A stretch of DNA of 8,973 bases. Source: DATGLE01 sp035294325 (GTDB lineage Bacteria > Chloroflexota > Ktedonobacteria > Ktedonobacterales > Ktedonobacteraceae). The DNA lies in the NCBI GenBank assembly GCA_035294325.1, contig DATGLE010000211.1:1-8973 (forward strand), in the 5' to 3' direction. Under the pieces are notes generated by a model. The model saw only the letters and a program-made list of their open reading frames with translations, searched no databases and had not been told where the DNA came from. This document shows, one piece after another, positions 1 through 6,830 of this stretch. Within the stretch, counting starts at the first letter, position 1. The number at the start of each line of letters is the position of its first letter. Both the position numbers and the translations under genes were made by a program.

Positions 1-1871
1 CCCAGGATGCGCCCGCGCCAGATATCCGAAGTCAGCACGGCATCAAGGTGTTTGGACTGGAGCCGCCCCTGGATATTATCGATGGTGATGATGGTCGCCC
101 CTTCAATGAGCAGCGAGGTGATGGCTTTCTGGAGTTCCTCCTCGCTCTCGGAAAGCGTCAGGATCGCGGCATTGCTGCCCGTCGCGGCAATAGAAACGAC
201 ATCACTGAGCAATCCTTTGCCGGTGCCCTGCTTGGGCGCATCGATGAGCGCCAGGGGCACATGCCGCTTGATGGCCGGGCGCACCAGCGGCGTGAGCAAG
301 AGGGCCAGCGTGTTTGCCCGGTCGGCGGCAGAGACATAGGGAAATTCGCCGATGCTCTCCCAGATCACCTCCAGGGCCGCCTGGCAATCTTGCGCCGTCG
401 GCTGCTTCGGTACAGTGCAAGCCTCCATCCCTGGCTGGGGCGCGTAGTAGAGCCTGGTTGGGGCGTCGTAACCAGGCTGATCGAGAATGGTGCCATCGGG
501 TCGAATGACCGGCGTCTCGACGATAGCGACCAGCGGCGGGAAGGGGAGGTAAGGCCGTTGCGTTTGCCGCGCCAGGATCTGCTCGGCCAGCGCTTTCGGC
601 GGCGAGCAGGGGACAGAAACGGAGTCCTCCTCCGAGCCAGCCACTTTCTTGCGCCGGTAGAAATTGGCCGTCTGGGTAAGCACTTCGCGCACCTCCACCA
701 CGCCCATCTGGACGACGATAGGGCGGTGCACTTCATTGCGCGCGACGCGCACCAGCCGCGCCGCTTGCAAGAAGAGCGTCGGATTCTTTTGCTCCTGCTG
801 CATCATCGCGGCAATGGCGGCATCGGTGAAATCGCGCAACTGGTCCTCGCCCACAAAGATGTCTGGGCGGCCATCCGGCTCAGGGGCGGACGTGATGGCT
901 GTCGTCGGGCTGCCTGTTCCCTGCCCTCCCGAAGCTCCGGCGGCGGGTTTGGCGCGAACCTCGGCCCCTGCCCATGCCTCGCGTACCGCCCCGCTGTAGG
1001 CGCTTTTGACGCTGCTCCTGGCTTCTTCCCCGGTGTAAGGTTCAGGCTGTCCTTTGCTATTGGTTGAGGGGACGCGCTCGGCGTACTGCTGCATGACCGT
1101 GTGTGCCTCCACCTCTGAGTAGCCATGATCGCGGAGTTGACAGGCCAACCAGAAGCCGGTATCGTTGCGTCCCTTGCGTTCCTGCGTGACCAGGTGCATC
1201 GCTCGCGCGAGCAAGGTTTCCGAGATTGATTCGGCAGGCTTTGCCTGTGCACCTTTCTGCGCAGTCTGTGCCTCCGAGGGAGGGTGAAGCAACCCCAGCA
1301 GGACGCGCAGATCTTCGGGGAGCCTGGCGCAGTCTTCGAGGATGGGGTCACGCTTCCAGATATACGGCCCGTGCGTATTGCGGCCACAAAAGGCGGCATA
1401 CCCCCCTTCGCCGCGAATATCGAGGCCAGGCCATCGCTTTCCCAGCGCCTCTTTCGATTTGCCGTTGAGCGTAGGCACGCGCCAGCCAGGATGCTTGAAG
1501 TAGACGTGATGCCCTCCTGATCCCGTCTGGACATGTGGCTCCAGTCCCAGGCGCCGGCGCGTTTCTGAGCCTTCCTCCCCATCAAAATCGAGAATGATAA
1601 GGCCACTGATCGCCCCGGTAATCACCGCCCAGGCGCTGGGATGATAGGTCGCCTGCCAGAACAGGATCTCCTGCTCGGTGGGATGGCGGCTTTGCAGCGG
1701 CTTCCAGCGCAACCGCTTCGGTGTCCCATCGGGATGTACCCCGCCCATTTTGGGCGGCTTTTTCTCCTCATCGAGAGGAAAGACCGACCACCGCAAGCGC
1801 TGTAACGCTTCCAGGGCGGTCTGATGTGGGGCTTGCTCAGTCCAGGCAGTTGAAAGCGATGCGGTGGTCAT
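1..1871 (-). CDS. Primase-polymerase replication protein with C-terminal ATPase (C-terminus outside window)
   Basis: Replication initiator or primase of the plasmid/phage type. The frame is open from ATG at 1871 to base 1 (623 codons, no stop), so the C-terminus is missing. Residues 1-195 form an archaeo-eukaryotic primase-like Prim-Pol domain. They show DxD (D95, D97 in LDFDG), the SGGHH motif at 118-122 and a third acidic position, D151 in LDIRGEGGY. Residues 215-295 (GRNDTGFWLACQLRDHGY, then a segment ending SVKSAY) look like a primase C-terminal helical domain. A Gly/Ala/Pro-rich linker lies at about 300-335. Residues 500-623 begin an ATPase domain with a Walker A-like PKQGTGKG (546-553) and a Walker B-like ITIDN (595-599). 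Prim-Pol domains of this kind make primers and extend them, and the fused ATPase is usually the helicase or loader half. The start follows AAAGGA at 1881-1886. An upstream ATG at 1884 is in another frame and closes after 15 codons. The domain family is clear; the exact helicase class is not visible. Confidence 0.9.
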   Translation of the reverse strand, partial: MTTASLSTAWTEQAPHQTALEALQRLRWSVFPLDEEKKPPKMGGVHPDGTPKRLRWKPLQSRHPTEQEILFWQATYHPSAWAVITGAISGLIILDFDGEEGSETRRRLGLEPHVQTGSGGHHVYFKHPGWRVPTLNGKSKEALGKRWPGLDIRGEGGYAAFCGRNTHGPYIWKRDPILEDCARLPEDLRVLLGLLHPPSEAQTAQKGAQAKPAESISETLLARAMHLVTQERKGRNDTGFWLACQLRDHGYSEVEAHTVMQQYAERVPSTNSKGQPEPYTGEEARSSVKSAYSGAVREAWAGAEVRAKPAAGASGGQGTGSPTTAITSAPEPDGRPDIFVGEDQLRDFTDAAIAAMMQQEQKNPTLFLQAARLVRVARNEVHRPIVVQMGVVEVREVLTQTANFYRRKKVAGSEEDSVSVPCSPPKALAEQILARQTQRPYLPFPPLVAIVETPVIRPDGTILDQPGYDAPTRLYYAPQPGMEACTVPKQPTAQDCQAALEVIWESIGEFPYVSAADRANTLALLLTPLVRPAIKRHVPLALIDAPKQGTGKGLLSDVVSIAATGSNAAILTLSESEEELQKAITSLLIEGATIITIDNIQGRLQSKHLDAVLTSDIWRGRIL

Positions 1872-2118
1872 TCAGGGTCATCCTTTCAGATTCAATGGTG
1901 AAAATTTCAAGGAAGGTACACATGGGAGAGACAATCAGTTGATGAAATGGTGGATGCATCCTCCTCTCTCCCGTTGGGGGAGATCGGCTTGTTGTCTGTA
2001 AAGAGGGAATGACCCTCCTTCTGTAAGAGGGAGGGGTTCTGGCCTCTCGGAACGCTGCGGTCTATCGCGCTATCAAGCGGGTTTCCGCGAACATTTCACA
2101 CAACGGCGCGTAGCACTG
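1872..2118 (-). other. Leader/intergenic region before the replication gene
   Basis: These 247 bases lie between the 85-residue gene and the replication gene. On either strand they contain a 6-bp hairpin TCTCCC/GGGAGA at 1967-1983 (5-base loop). There is also a near-direct repeat, CTGTAAAGAGGGA (1996-2008) and CTGTAAGAGGGA (2021-2032). The second copy is part of a possible stem pairing CCCTCC (2013-2018) with GGAGGG (2030-2035). A small GCGG-GTTT-CCGC palindrome lies near 2079-2091. No convincing -35/-10 pair or U-tract terminator was seen. The repeats could be binding sites for the replication protein or a leader RNA controlling it, but nothing here proves either. Confidence 0.4.
1881..1895 (-). 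promoter_or_regulatory. Ribosome binding site of the replication gene, resembling the tail of the repeated 5' element
   Basis: On the coding strand TTGAATCTGAAAGGA precedes the ATG at 1871, with AAAGGA about 9 bases upstream of it. It nearly matches TTGAAACCTGAAAGGA in front of the 85-residue gene (2386-2401), with one base missing and one changed. It fixes the start at 1871 and may be a degenerate relic of the 32-33 base repeat. A short match of this kind could also be chance. Confidence 0.45.
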
Positions 2119-2376
2119 CTACATGAGGCGTTTTGCCAGATCGACGCGCTCCTCTGTGCTCAGCCACTCGCCTTGCAACAGGCGGTAGCCGTAGAGAGCC
2201 AGTTCCGCCAGACGGTACTCAAAGAACGCTTTCCCCACCAACTGTTCCTCTGGATAGGGCACTGGTTGTCCTGCTTCGAGCGCAACGATAGTAGGATGCT
2301 GCCCGCCAATGTAGATGCGATACGTGGTGGTCGGAATACCGCGATCTAATTCGTACTCATAGGATTCAATGCGCAT
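2119..2376 (-). CDS. Small conserved-looking protein of unknown function (85 aa)
   Basis: I do not recognise this protein. The N-terminal half (to about residue 45) reads as beta strands with many Tyr and Ile residues, for example YRIYIGG. The C-terminal half is helical and Leu/Ala-rich (FFEYRLAELALYGYRLLQG). It has no signal peptide, membrane segment or cysteine. The ATG at 2376 is preceded by AAAGGA at 2386-2391 with a 9-base gap. Directly upstream of that lies a copy of the 32-base repeat (2395-2426), so expression is probably controlled through the element. The gene reads toward the replication gene 247 bases downstream and diverges from the plus-strand gene that begins near 2630. Confidence 0.75.
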   Translation of the reverse strand: MRIESYEYELDRGIPTTTYRIYIGGQHPTIVALEAGQPVPYPEEQLVGKAFFEYRLAELALYGYRLLQGEWLSTEERVDLAKRLM

Positions 2377-2385
2377 AGGTGTTCG

Positions 2386-2426
2386 TCCTTTCAGGTTTCA
2401 ACCCTCACCGGCCCCAGAGGCCGATG
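2386..2426 (-). repeat. Copy 1 of the CRISPR-repeat-like 5' leader element plus its ribosome binding site
   Basis: The element proper is 2395-2426. On the plus strand it starts with GTTTCAACCCTCACCG and ends with AGAGGCCGATG, and both ends are identical in copy 2. On the coding strand it ends in GAGGGTTGAAAC, then three bases, then AAAGGA (2386-2391). Two alternative stems are possible: CGGCC/GGCCG, or CCTC/GAGG placed directly before GTTGAAAC. The second layout is that of a CRISPR repeat with an 8-base handle. No second repeat follows at spacer distance, so this is a solitary unit and not an array. Confidence 0.7.
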
Positions 2427-2568
2427 CTGCGCTCTGCTGCCCAATGCGGTCGCCCCGGCCATCCAGGAAGTGGTCGAGCGAGGATCGGCCACAATGAAGC
2501 AAACACTGGAAGTCCAGACCACAGGCCAGGGAAGCAGATCTTCAAGAACCTTCCTGAGCAGTCGTGAG

Positions 2569-2598
2569 TTGCCTTGATCCAGGAACACTGCATACAAT
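2569..2598 (+). promoter_or_regulatory. Candidate promoter for the plus-strand gene
   Basis: TTGCCT (2569-2574) and TACAAT (2593-2598) are separated by 18 bases, a reasonable sigma-70-type pair. Transcription would begin near 2605, just ahead of the purine-rich AAAAGGAAGGGAG at 2611-2623. If real, it rules out the GTG at 2564 as the start of the gene and supports TTG at 2630. Confidence 0.4.
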
Positions 2599-2629
2599 AG
2601 GGCAGGACTCAAAAGGAAGGGAGCATGAG

Positions 2630-3544
2630 TTGTTGAATATACCGGCAGAGCACAACGCAGTGGAGGACCTGTTGCACTCACCCCTCGGTGTACTTGTCCT
2701 TGCCAGATGCATCATCGAAGTGAGTGGCACCCCGCCTGACATGCCATTTGCCGACCGACTGGGAAGCTATCCCGCAGAGGATATCGCTCGCTGTCTACAG
2801 ACCCTCTCAACGCGAGAGGGAAGCCTCGACTCCTTTGATCGACTCTCTGCTGACCGCCTCTCGGAACTGATTGCCCAGTGTGAGGGAGACTTCACACCCT
2901 ACTGGGACGGCTACCATCAGCAGGCCGAGGTATTGCTGACCTTCGGGGCTTCTCTGCGCCCGTTTGCAACCCATTTGCTCCAGGCGGTGGGGACAGCTCG
3001 CTGGTTTGACGACCTTGATCGCACACGTCAGGAGTGGATATCTTCTGAGCTTGCCGCACCAGAGGCATCCGCATTCCATCCTGATTTGCTTCCCTATGGA
3101 GCAGGCATTACGAAACCCCGCGGTGCGCTCTGGACCTCCACAACGGTAGGGAAGAACTCCAGTGGCTGGCTGTACTCCCTGCGCTGGGGGGAAACCCGTC
3201 GAGAGCTTCCCTATCAGCGATGGCGCCTGGAGGTGCTGCCGACAGCTCGTGTCTATGAGGTGCATGGACCGCGAGCGTGGCAGGCGCTCTGTCTGACCTA
3301 TCCCACTCCTTCCCGTCTTGCGTATCCCATCGACCAACCAGCAGACCTCATCGAGCCGAACTGGCAGGCAGTAGCACAGGACTGGGATGGCGTCCATCTC
3401 TCTACAGGCGGACTGCTCACCACCGAGCGAGTGAGATGGGGGGAGCCTGGTGCCCAGACCCACCTCTATGGCTGGGATGCAGAAAGTACCGTGTGGCTGC
3501 GCTGGGTCTTTGGCCGTATCGAACGGCTGCCAGATGGTGGCTAA
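2630..3544 (+). CDS. Protein of unknown function, about 304 aa, the only plus-strand gene
   Basis: The protein has no motif I can tie to a function. Its C-terminal part is rich in Trp and contains DWDGVHLS (about residues 251-258) and GWDAESTVWLRWVF near the end. It reads like a family of uncharacterised soluble proteins I associate with Actinobacteria and Ktedonobacteria; that is memory, not a search. The middle segment (GALWTSTTVG, then a stretch with YEVHGPRAWQALC) has a globular, beta-rich look. There is no signal peptide or membrane helix. The frame opens at a GTG at 2564, but the best ribosome binding site (AAGGAAGGGAG, ending 2623) precedes TTG at 2630 and 2633, and a promoter-like pair lies between these starts. 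An ATG at 2625 is out of frame and stops after three codons. The gene converges on the helicase-methyltransferase gene, leaving 32 bases between their stop codons. Its opposite orientation suggests a separate cargo module. Confidence 0.75.
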   Translation: MLNIPAEHNAVEDLLHSPLGVLVLARCIIEVSGTPPDMPFADRLGSYPAEDIARCLQTLSTREGSLDSFDRLSADRLSELIAQCEGDFTPYWDGYHQQAEVLLTFGASLRPFATHLLQAVGTARWFDDLDRTRQEWISSELAAPEASAFHPDLLPYGAGITKPRGALWTSTTVGKNSSGWLYSLRWGETRRELPYQRWRLEVLPTARVYEVHGPRAWQALCLTYPTPSRLAYPIDQPADLIEPNWQAVAQDWDGVHLSTGGLLTTERVRWGEPGAQTHLYGWDAESTVWLRWVFGRIERLPDGG

Positions 3545-3566
3545 AAGGGCCTGGCGACTGGTGACA

Positions 3567-3586
3567 GCAAGCGTGCTCATGCTTGC
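3567..3586. terminator. Weak hairpin between convergent genes
   Basis: GCAAGC (3567-3572) and GCTTGC (3581-3586) can pair around an 8-base loop. The hairpin covers the stop codon of the minus-strand fusion gene and follows the stop of the plus-strand gene by about 22 bases. It has no T-tract on either side, so intrinsic termination is only a possibility suggested by position. Confidence 0.2.
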
Positions 3587-5829
3587 GCTTCCATATCAGC
3601 GCAGGCGTCGCCTTCTTCCCACAGGGAGAGCAGGCTGGCCTGCGTCTTTTCCCTGAGCACCCGCTCCAGGTTTTTGTGCGCGGCCCGAAAGTAGGAGGGT
3701 TTTAGCTCGATGCCTACGAATGTGCGCCCGCATCTGAGCGCGACATAGCCCGTTGAGCCAATGCCCGCAAATGGATCCAGCACCGTTTCACCCGGATTAC
3801 TCCACAGGCGAATGCAGCGCTCAATGGTGTCAAGCTGGAGCGGGCAGACATGCCGTTCGTCGTCAGGATCGCGCCCCTGGGCCGCATTGAGCGTGCGCGA
3901 CTCCTTGATGCCGTACCAGACCGGATGCGCCCACTGGATCCATTGTTCGTTGGTGATGTCAGGAATGATGGGTACGGCATTCTCCCCAGGTTTGCGAAAG
4001 AGCAGGATGTAGTCGGCCAGTCCTGGCCGCATCCAGGAGGCATCTTTGTGCAACTGCACGAACAGCAGCCCTTTGGCTTTTGAGCGGATGGCCTGCGCCT
4101 GGGGGTTGCGGTCAATGCAGATCTCGCCGTGATAGATCCAGCCGCGCTGCGTGAAGGCAGCAATCAGTTCGCCGCGAAAATCTTTCAGGCCGATAAAGCC
4201 ATCCTGCACCAGCGTCGCGGCAAGCTGCTGCACATGGACGCAGCACAGCCGCCCATCTCTGGTGACGCGCAGCAAGTGATCGATGACATAGCCGAAATGC
4301 TGGTAGAACTCTGAGGGGCTGCGGCTATTGCCCAGGTCCCGCTCCGTGGGGCTATAGGTGTAGAGGCTCTGGAAGGGCGGCGAGAAAACGGAGAGATCGA
4401 TGGAGGACTCCGCAAGCTCGCCTAAGCGTTCGCAGCTATCCCCGAGCAGGAGCCGGTAGTGCTCGGTGGCGATGGTCTCTGTGCGGTACGCATCGGGTGG
4501 CTGTGCGCCCGATAGCTCTGCCTGTGCGTAGCGCTGCACCTGTGCGATCAAGCGCTCACTCATCATGGTAGCTTCTCGTTCCTTTCGCAGCACATTGGCA
4601 AAGACGCCCTGCTCTACGTCTGAAAGCACGATATACACCTTGACCGGATGCACCTGCCCGAAGCGGTAGCAGCGCCGGATGCACTGGTAGTACGCCTCGA
4701 AACTGTCGGAGAGTCCCACAAAGACCATCTGATGGCAGTGCTGGAAATTCATCCCAAAGCCGGCAATGCGTGGCTTGGTAATGAGTACCCGCATCCTTCC
4801 GTCTTGAAAGGCTTCCAGAGCCGCAAGCTTGGCATCAGGGGAGTCGCTGCCCTTGATCTCGATGCTCTCAGGGATGCGCCGGGCGAGGCGGGCGCTCTCC
4901 TCATTGAGTCCGCACCAGATGATCCATTGTCCCGGGTCGGATTGCACCAGCGCTACCGTGTGCTCAATGCGCTCGTCGAGAGTGCCCTGGCGGGCGCGGA
5001 GCCGGTCGCCAACCCCGCCCAGCCCCGCGGCAAAGAGTGCGCCATCGGGCCGGTAGCTCGTTTCCACAATAATCGGTGTCGTCGAGATCGGCGGCAGCAC
5101 ATAGCCAGTAGCATCAAAGCCCAGATCAGCGGGAGTTTTGACGCTCATCGACCAGGAGGCCATCCAGCGATAGAACGGCATCTGGGCATGTTTCTTCAAG
5201 CGCCAGCCGCTGTGCGCACTCACATCGGAGTCATGGGTGAAGAAGGTAGCAAGCATGTCCGCCCGGCGCATCACCCCCAGGAACTCGGCATGGTTGGCGA
5301 TCTCGGTGATATCGTTGGGCGCCGGCGTCGCGGTACAGCAAAGCCGATACGGGATCCGCGTAAAGCGGGCGAGGAGTTTGCTCTTGATCTTGCCATCGAG
5401 CGATTTGAGGATCGAGGACTCATCCAGAATAACGGCGCCAAAGTCCGCCGGGTGGAACTGGTCAAGCAGTTCGTAATTGGTGATATTGATGCCATCCACC
5501 AGGTCGCGCCCGCAGCGGGTGTAATGTACGTCCAGGTCAAGCTTCTTCGCTTCGGCGACGGTTTGCCGCGCGACAGAGAGCGGGGCCAGGATCAAGCAGC
5601 GCTCGCCAACCAGACGCGCAAACTCCAGTTGCACACTGGTTTTGCCAAGCCCAGTATCGGCAAAGAGGGCCGCGCGCCCTTTGCGCAGTGCCCACTGCAC
5701 GAGCACGCGCTGAAAGGGAAACAGTCGCGGATGCATGGCAGAAAGCGGGACCTCGATCCCGAATGCCGGCGCCGTCATCCGCTTGCCCTGGAGAAAGGTG
5801 TGATAGGAGGAGAGTGTGGCACCAGTCAT
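3577..5829 (-). CDS. SNF2-like helicase fused to an N4/N6 DNA methyltransferase (750 aa)
   Basis: Two-domain DNA-modifying protein. Residues 35-420 form a superfamily 2, SNF2-like ATPase. They show a Q-motif glutamine at 40, Walker A DTGLGKT (58-64), motif II LDESS (135-139), motif III TATPAPND (166-173), motif V GFGMNFQ (357-363) and motif VI QCIRRCYRFGQ (382-392). Residues 455-725 form a methyltransferase. They begin with LLGDSCE, then the catalytic SPPF (483-486, the SPPY/F form typical of N4-cytosine or related enzymes), a recognition stretch, and motif I DPFAGIGST (685-693) followed by GIELKPSYF. Motif IV before motif I is the permuted beta-class order. All key residues of both halves are present. 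Helicase-methylase fusions occur in phages and mobile elements, where they are linked to modification or antirestriction; P1 DarB is a known example of the pairing. ATG 5829 was chosen for its GAGG site 7 bases upstream and because the protein then begins just before the conserved FPFQ region. The frame stays open another 125 codons upstream, but that part overlaps the 113-residue gene. Confidence 0.9.
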   Translation of the reverse strand: MTGATLSSYHTFLQGKRMTAPAFGIEVPLSAMHPRLFPFQRVLVQWALRKGRAALFADTGLGKTSVQLEFARLVGERCLILAPLSVARQTVAEAKKLDLDVHYTRCGRDLVDGINITNYELLDQFHPADFGAVILDESSILKSLDGKIKSKLLARFTRIPYRLCCTATPAPNDITEIANHAEFLGVMRRADMLATFFTHDSDVSAHSGWRLKKHAQMPFYRWMASWSMSVKTPADLGFDATGYVLPPISTTPIIVETSYRPDGALFAAGLGGVGDRLRARQGTLDERIEHTVALVQSDPGQWIIWCGLNEESARLARRIPESIEIKGSDSPDAKLAALEAFQDGRMRVLITKPRIAGFGMNFQHCHQMVFVGLSDSFEAYYQCIRRCYRFGQVHPVKVYIVLSDVEQGVFANVLRKEREATMMSERLIAQVQRYAQAELSGAQPPDAYRTETIATEHYRLLLGDSCERLGELAESSIDLSVFSPPFQSLYTYSPTERDLGNSRSPSEFYQHFGYVIDHLLRVTRDGRLCCVHVQQLAATLVQDGFIGLKDFRGELIAAFTQRGWIYHGEICIDRNPQAQAIRSKAKGLLFVQLHKDASWMRPGLADYILLFRKPGENAVPIIPDITNEQWIQWAHPVWYGIKESRTLNAAQGRDPDDERHVCPLQLDTIERCIRLWSNPGETVLDPFAGIGSTGYVALRCGRTFVGIELKPSYFRAAHKNLERVLREKTQASLLSLWEEGDACADMEAQA

Positions 5830-5873
5830 CGCTGCACCTCGTTGTGCACACAGAAGAGGAGGTCTTTCAGCAT
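5826..5873 (-). CDS. Possible 15-codon coupling ORF
   Basis: MLKDLLFCVHNEVQR would start at ATG 5873, overlapping the last codons of the 113-residue gene in another frame. It would end in a TGA that shares ATGA with the start of the helicase-methyltransferase. GAGAGG lies about 7 bases ahead of its ATG. It may let ribosomes pass from one gene to the next. An ORF this short can arise by chance, so this is a weak call. Confidence 0.2.
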   Translation of the reverse strand: MLKDLLFCVHNEVQR

Positions 5874-6208
5874 GGCGGCACCTCTCCCCAATCCTGGCCC
5901 CCCTCATCCCAGACCAATCGGCCATACTGCTGCCACATCTCAGGGTGACGATAGCAGGGACAGTCTTCCTCGCACAGAGGCTCCCCGCAGTCGCGACAAT
6001 ACTCCGTATGCACATCCTCCGAGCCTCGCAACGCCACCACAAGCGCATTGCCCTCATGATCGGTATATCGCTCATAACCAGGCACACCATCAACGACTGC
6101 CTGGACGGCCTCCTCGCCATATCTCCCCTTCGCACACGGCACACAATACCTCTCCGCATCGCCCACAATCGCCACCACCCCAGGCCATCGTCCATACATT
6201 TCAACCAT
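5867..6208 (-). CDS. Small cysteine-rich, probably zinc-binding protein (113 aa)
   Basis: No family is recognised with certainty. C22-x-x-C25, C71-x-x-C74, C79 and C83-x-C85 make two CxxC knuckles plus extra thiols, which suggests one or two structural zinc sites. The last residue is also a cysteine (C113). The rest is acidic and aromatic, with no membrane segment. ATG 6208 is well supported by AAAAGGAGG with a 7-base gap. The first 8 bases overlap the end of the 62-residue gene. The gene ends 37 bases before the helicase-methyltransferase start, so co-expression with that enzyme is very likely. A role as an accessory or regulator of the enzyme is inferred from position only. Confidence 0.8.
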   Translation of the reverse strand: MVEMYGRWPGVVAIVGDAERYCVPCAKGRYGEEAVQAVVDGVPGYERYTDHEGNALVVALRGSEDVHTEYCRDCGEPLCEEDCPCYRHPEMWQQYGRLVWDEGGQDWGEVPPC

Positions 6209-6389
6209 CGATCTCCCTCCTTTTGATATCTCGTGCGTCCTTCATGGCCTGCTCCTCACCATCTGCAAAAGTGCTCACGCCAGCCCATGCTGGCTTGCCT
6301 TCCCGGTATGCTCGTGGGCGGGAGGCTTTGTTTCCATGAGCATTGGCAGCACCGCCGCTGCTCATTCCAATGCAGGAGGAAAGGGGCAT
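6201..6389 (-). CDS. Putative 62-residue protein of unknown function
   Basis: This short basic protein ends in a charged helix-like tail (EEQAMKDARDIKRREIDG). It fills the space between the 136-residue gene (stop 21 bases upstream) and the 113-residue gene, and its stop codon overlaps the start of the latter by 8 bases, as in a coupled operon. Support for the start is weak. ATG 6389 has only GAGGG about 13 bases ahead, and an internal ATG at residue 9 has no clear site either. It may be a real small gene or just an open stretch. Confidence 0.45.
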   Translation of the reverse strand: MPLSSCIGMSSGGAANAHGNKASRPRAYREGKPAWAGVSTFADGEEQAMKDARDIKRREIDG

Positions 6390-6410
6390 GACAAAGGGAG
6401 CACCCTCGCG

Positions 6411-6821
6411 TTACTCTGGTTCAAAAAAGAGATCGACGGTTTGATGATGCACCTGGTAGAGTGCTTCGGGATCGAGCCAATCATACTCACGTCCGTCGTC
6501 AGGCTGCACGCCGATAGCCACCCCTTCACCATCCTCCAGGTCTTCGCGGAACAGCACGCCGGTTCCCAGTCGCACCTCTGTCCCTGAAGCAAGCGGTTCC
6601 TCTGGCGGGCGCAACCCGCGAAAAAGATCGCCAATATGTGGAGAGCGGCGCGCCTCGCGGATGCAGGCGATGAGTGTCCCGTTCTGCCCGTCAAAGGTGT
6701 CTGGCAAGGGAACGATAGCGCCCCCATCTGGTGTCTCCCTCAAGAAGATGGTTCCATAGCGGTCGCTCACACGTTCCCCAGGGTGCCATGCCACAACCCC
6801 CGTTGCAATAAAGTGTCTCAT
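6411..6821 (-). CDS. Protein of unknown function (136 aa)
   Basis: I do not recognise this acidic soluble protein. It looks beta-rich, with many Gly/Asp/Val turns. A short helix (LIACIREARR) lies at about residues 50-59, and it ends in an aromatic segment (YQVHHQTVDLFFEPE). It has one cysteine and no membrane segment. The ATG at 6821 has one of the strongest ribosome binding sites in the window, AAAGGAGGTGA at 6831-6841, a near-complete match to the 16S tail, with a 9-base gap. Copy 2 of the repeated leader element lies directly upstream. The gene leads the cluster that ends with the helicase-methyltransferase, so a control at its leader could set the expression of all four genes. Confidence 0.8.
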   Translation of the reverse strand: MRHFIATGVVAWHPGERVSDRYGTIFLRETPDGGAIVPLPDTFDGQNGTLIACIREARRSPHIGDLFRGLRPPEEPLASGTEVRLGTGVLFREDLEDGEGVAIGVQPDDGREYDWLDPEALYQVHHQTVDLFFEPE

Positions 6822-6830
6822 GCTTCTCTG

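Noticed and set aside
48..1067. 339-codon plus-strand open frame
   Set aside because: It is antisense to the Prim-Pol replication protein and arginine-rich without motifs; it is a composition artefact.
1837..1959. 40-codon minus-strand ORF overlapping the start of the replication gene
   Set aside because: GGAGG touches its ATG with no spacing, and the product resembles nothing. A leader peptide cannot be excluded but is not supported.
2395..2426. A true CRISPR array
   Set aside because: Only one repeat unit is present here and one more is 4.4 kb away. There is no spacer-repeat periodicity and no cas gene in the window.
5830..6204. Longer N-terminus for the helicase-methyltransferase (125 extra codons)
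   Set aside because: The extension overlaps the well-supported 113-residue gene in another frame, is Arg/Met/Cys-rich, and lacks a ribosome binding site. ATG 5829 has one.
4648..6339. 563-codon plus-strand open frame
   Set aside because: It lies antisense to the helicase-methyltransferase and its upstream neighbours, whose motifs are unmistakable. Its Arg/Pro/His-rich product has no recognisable motif, as expected for a GC-rich shadow frame.
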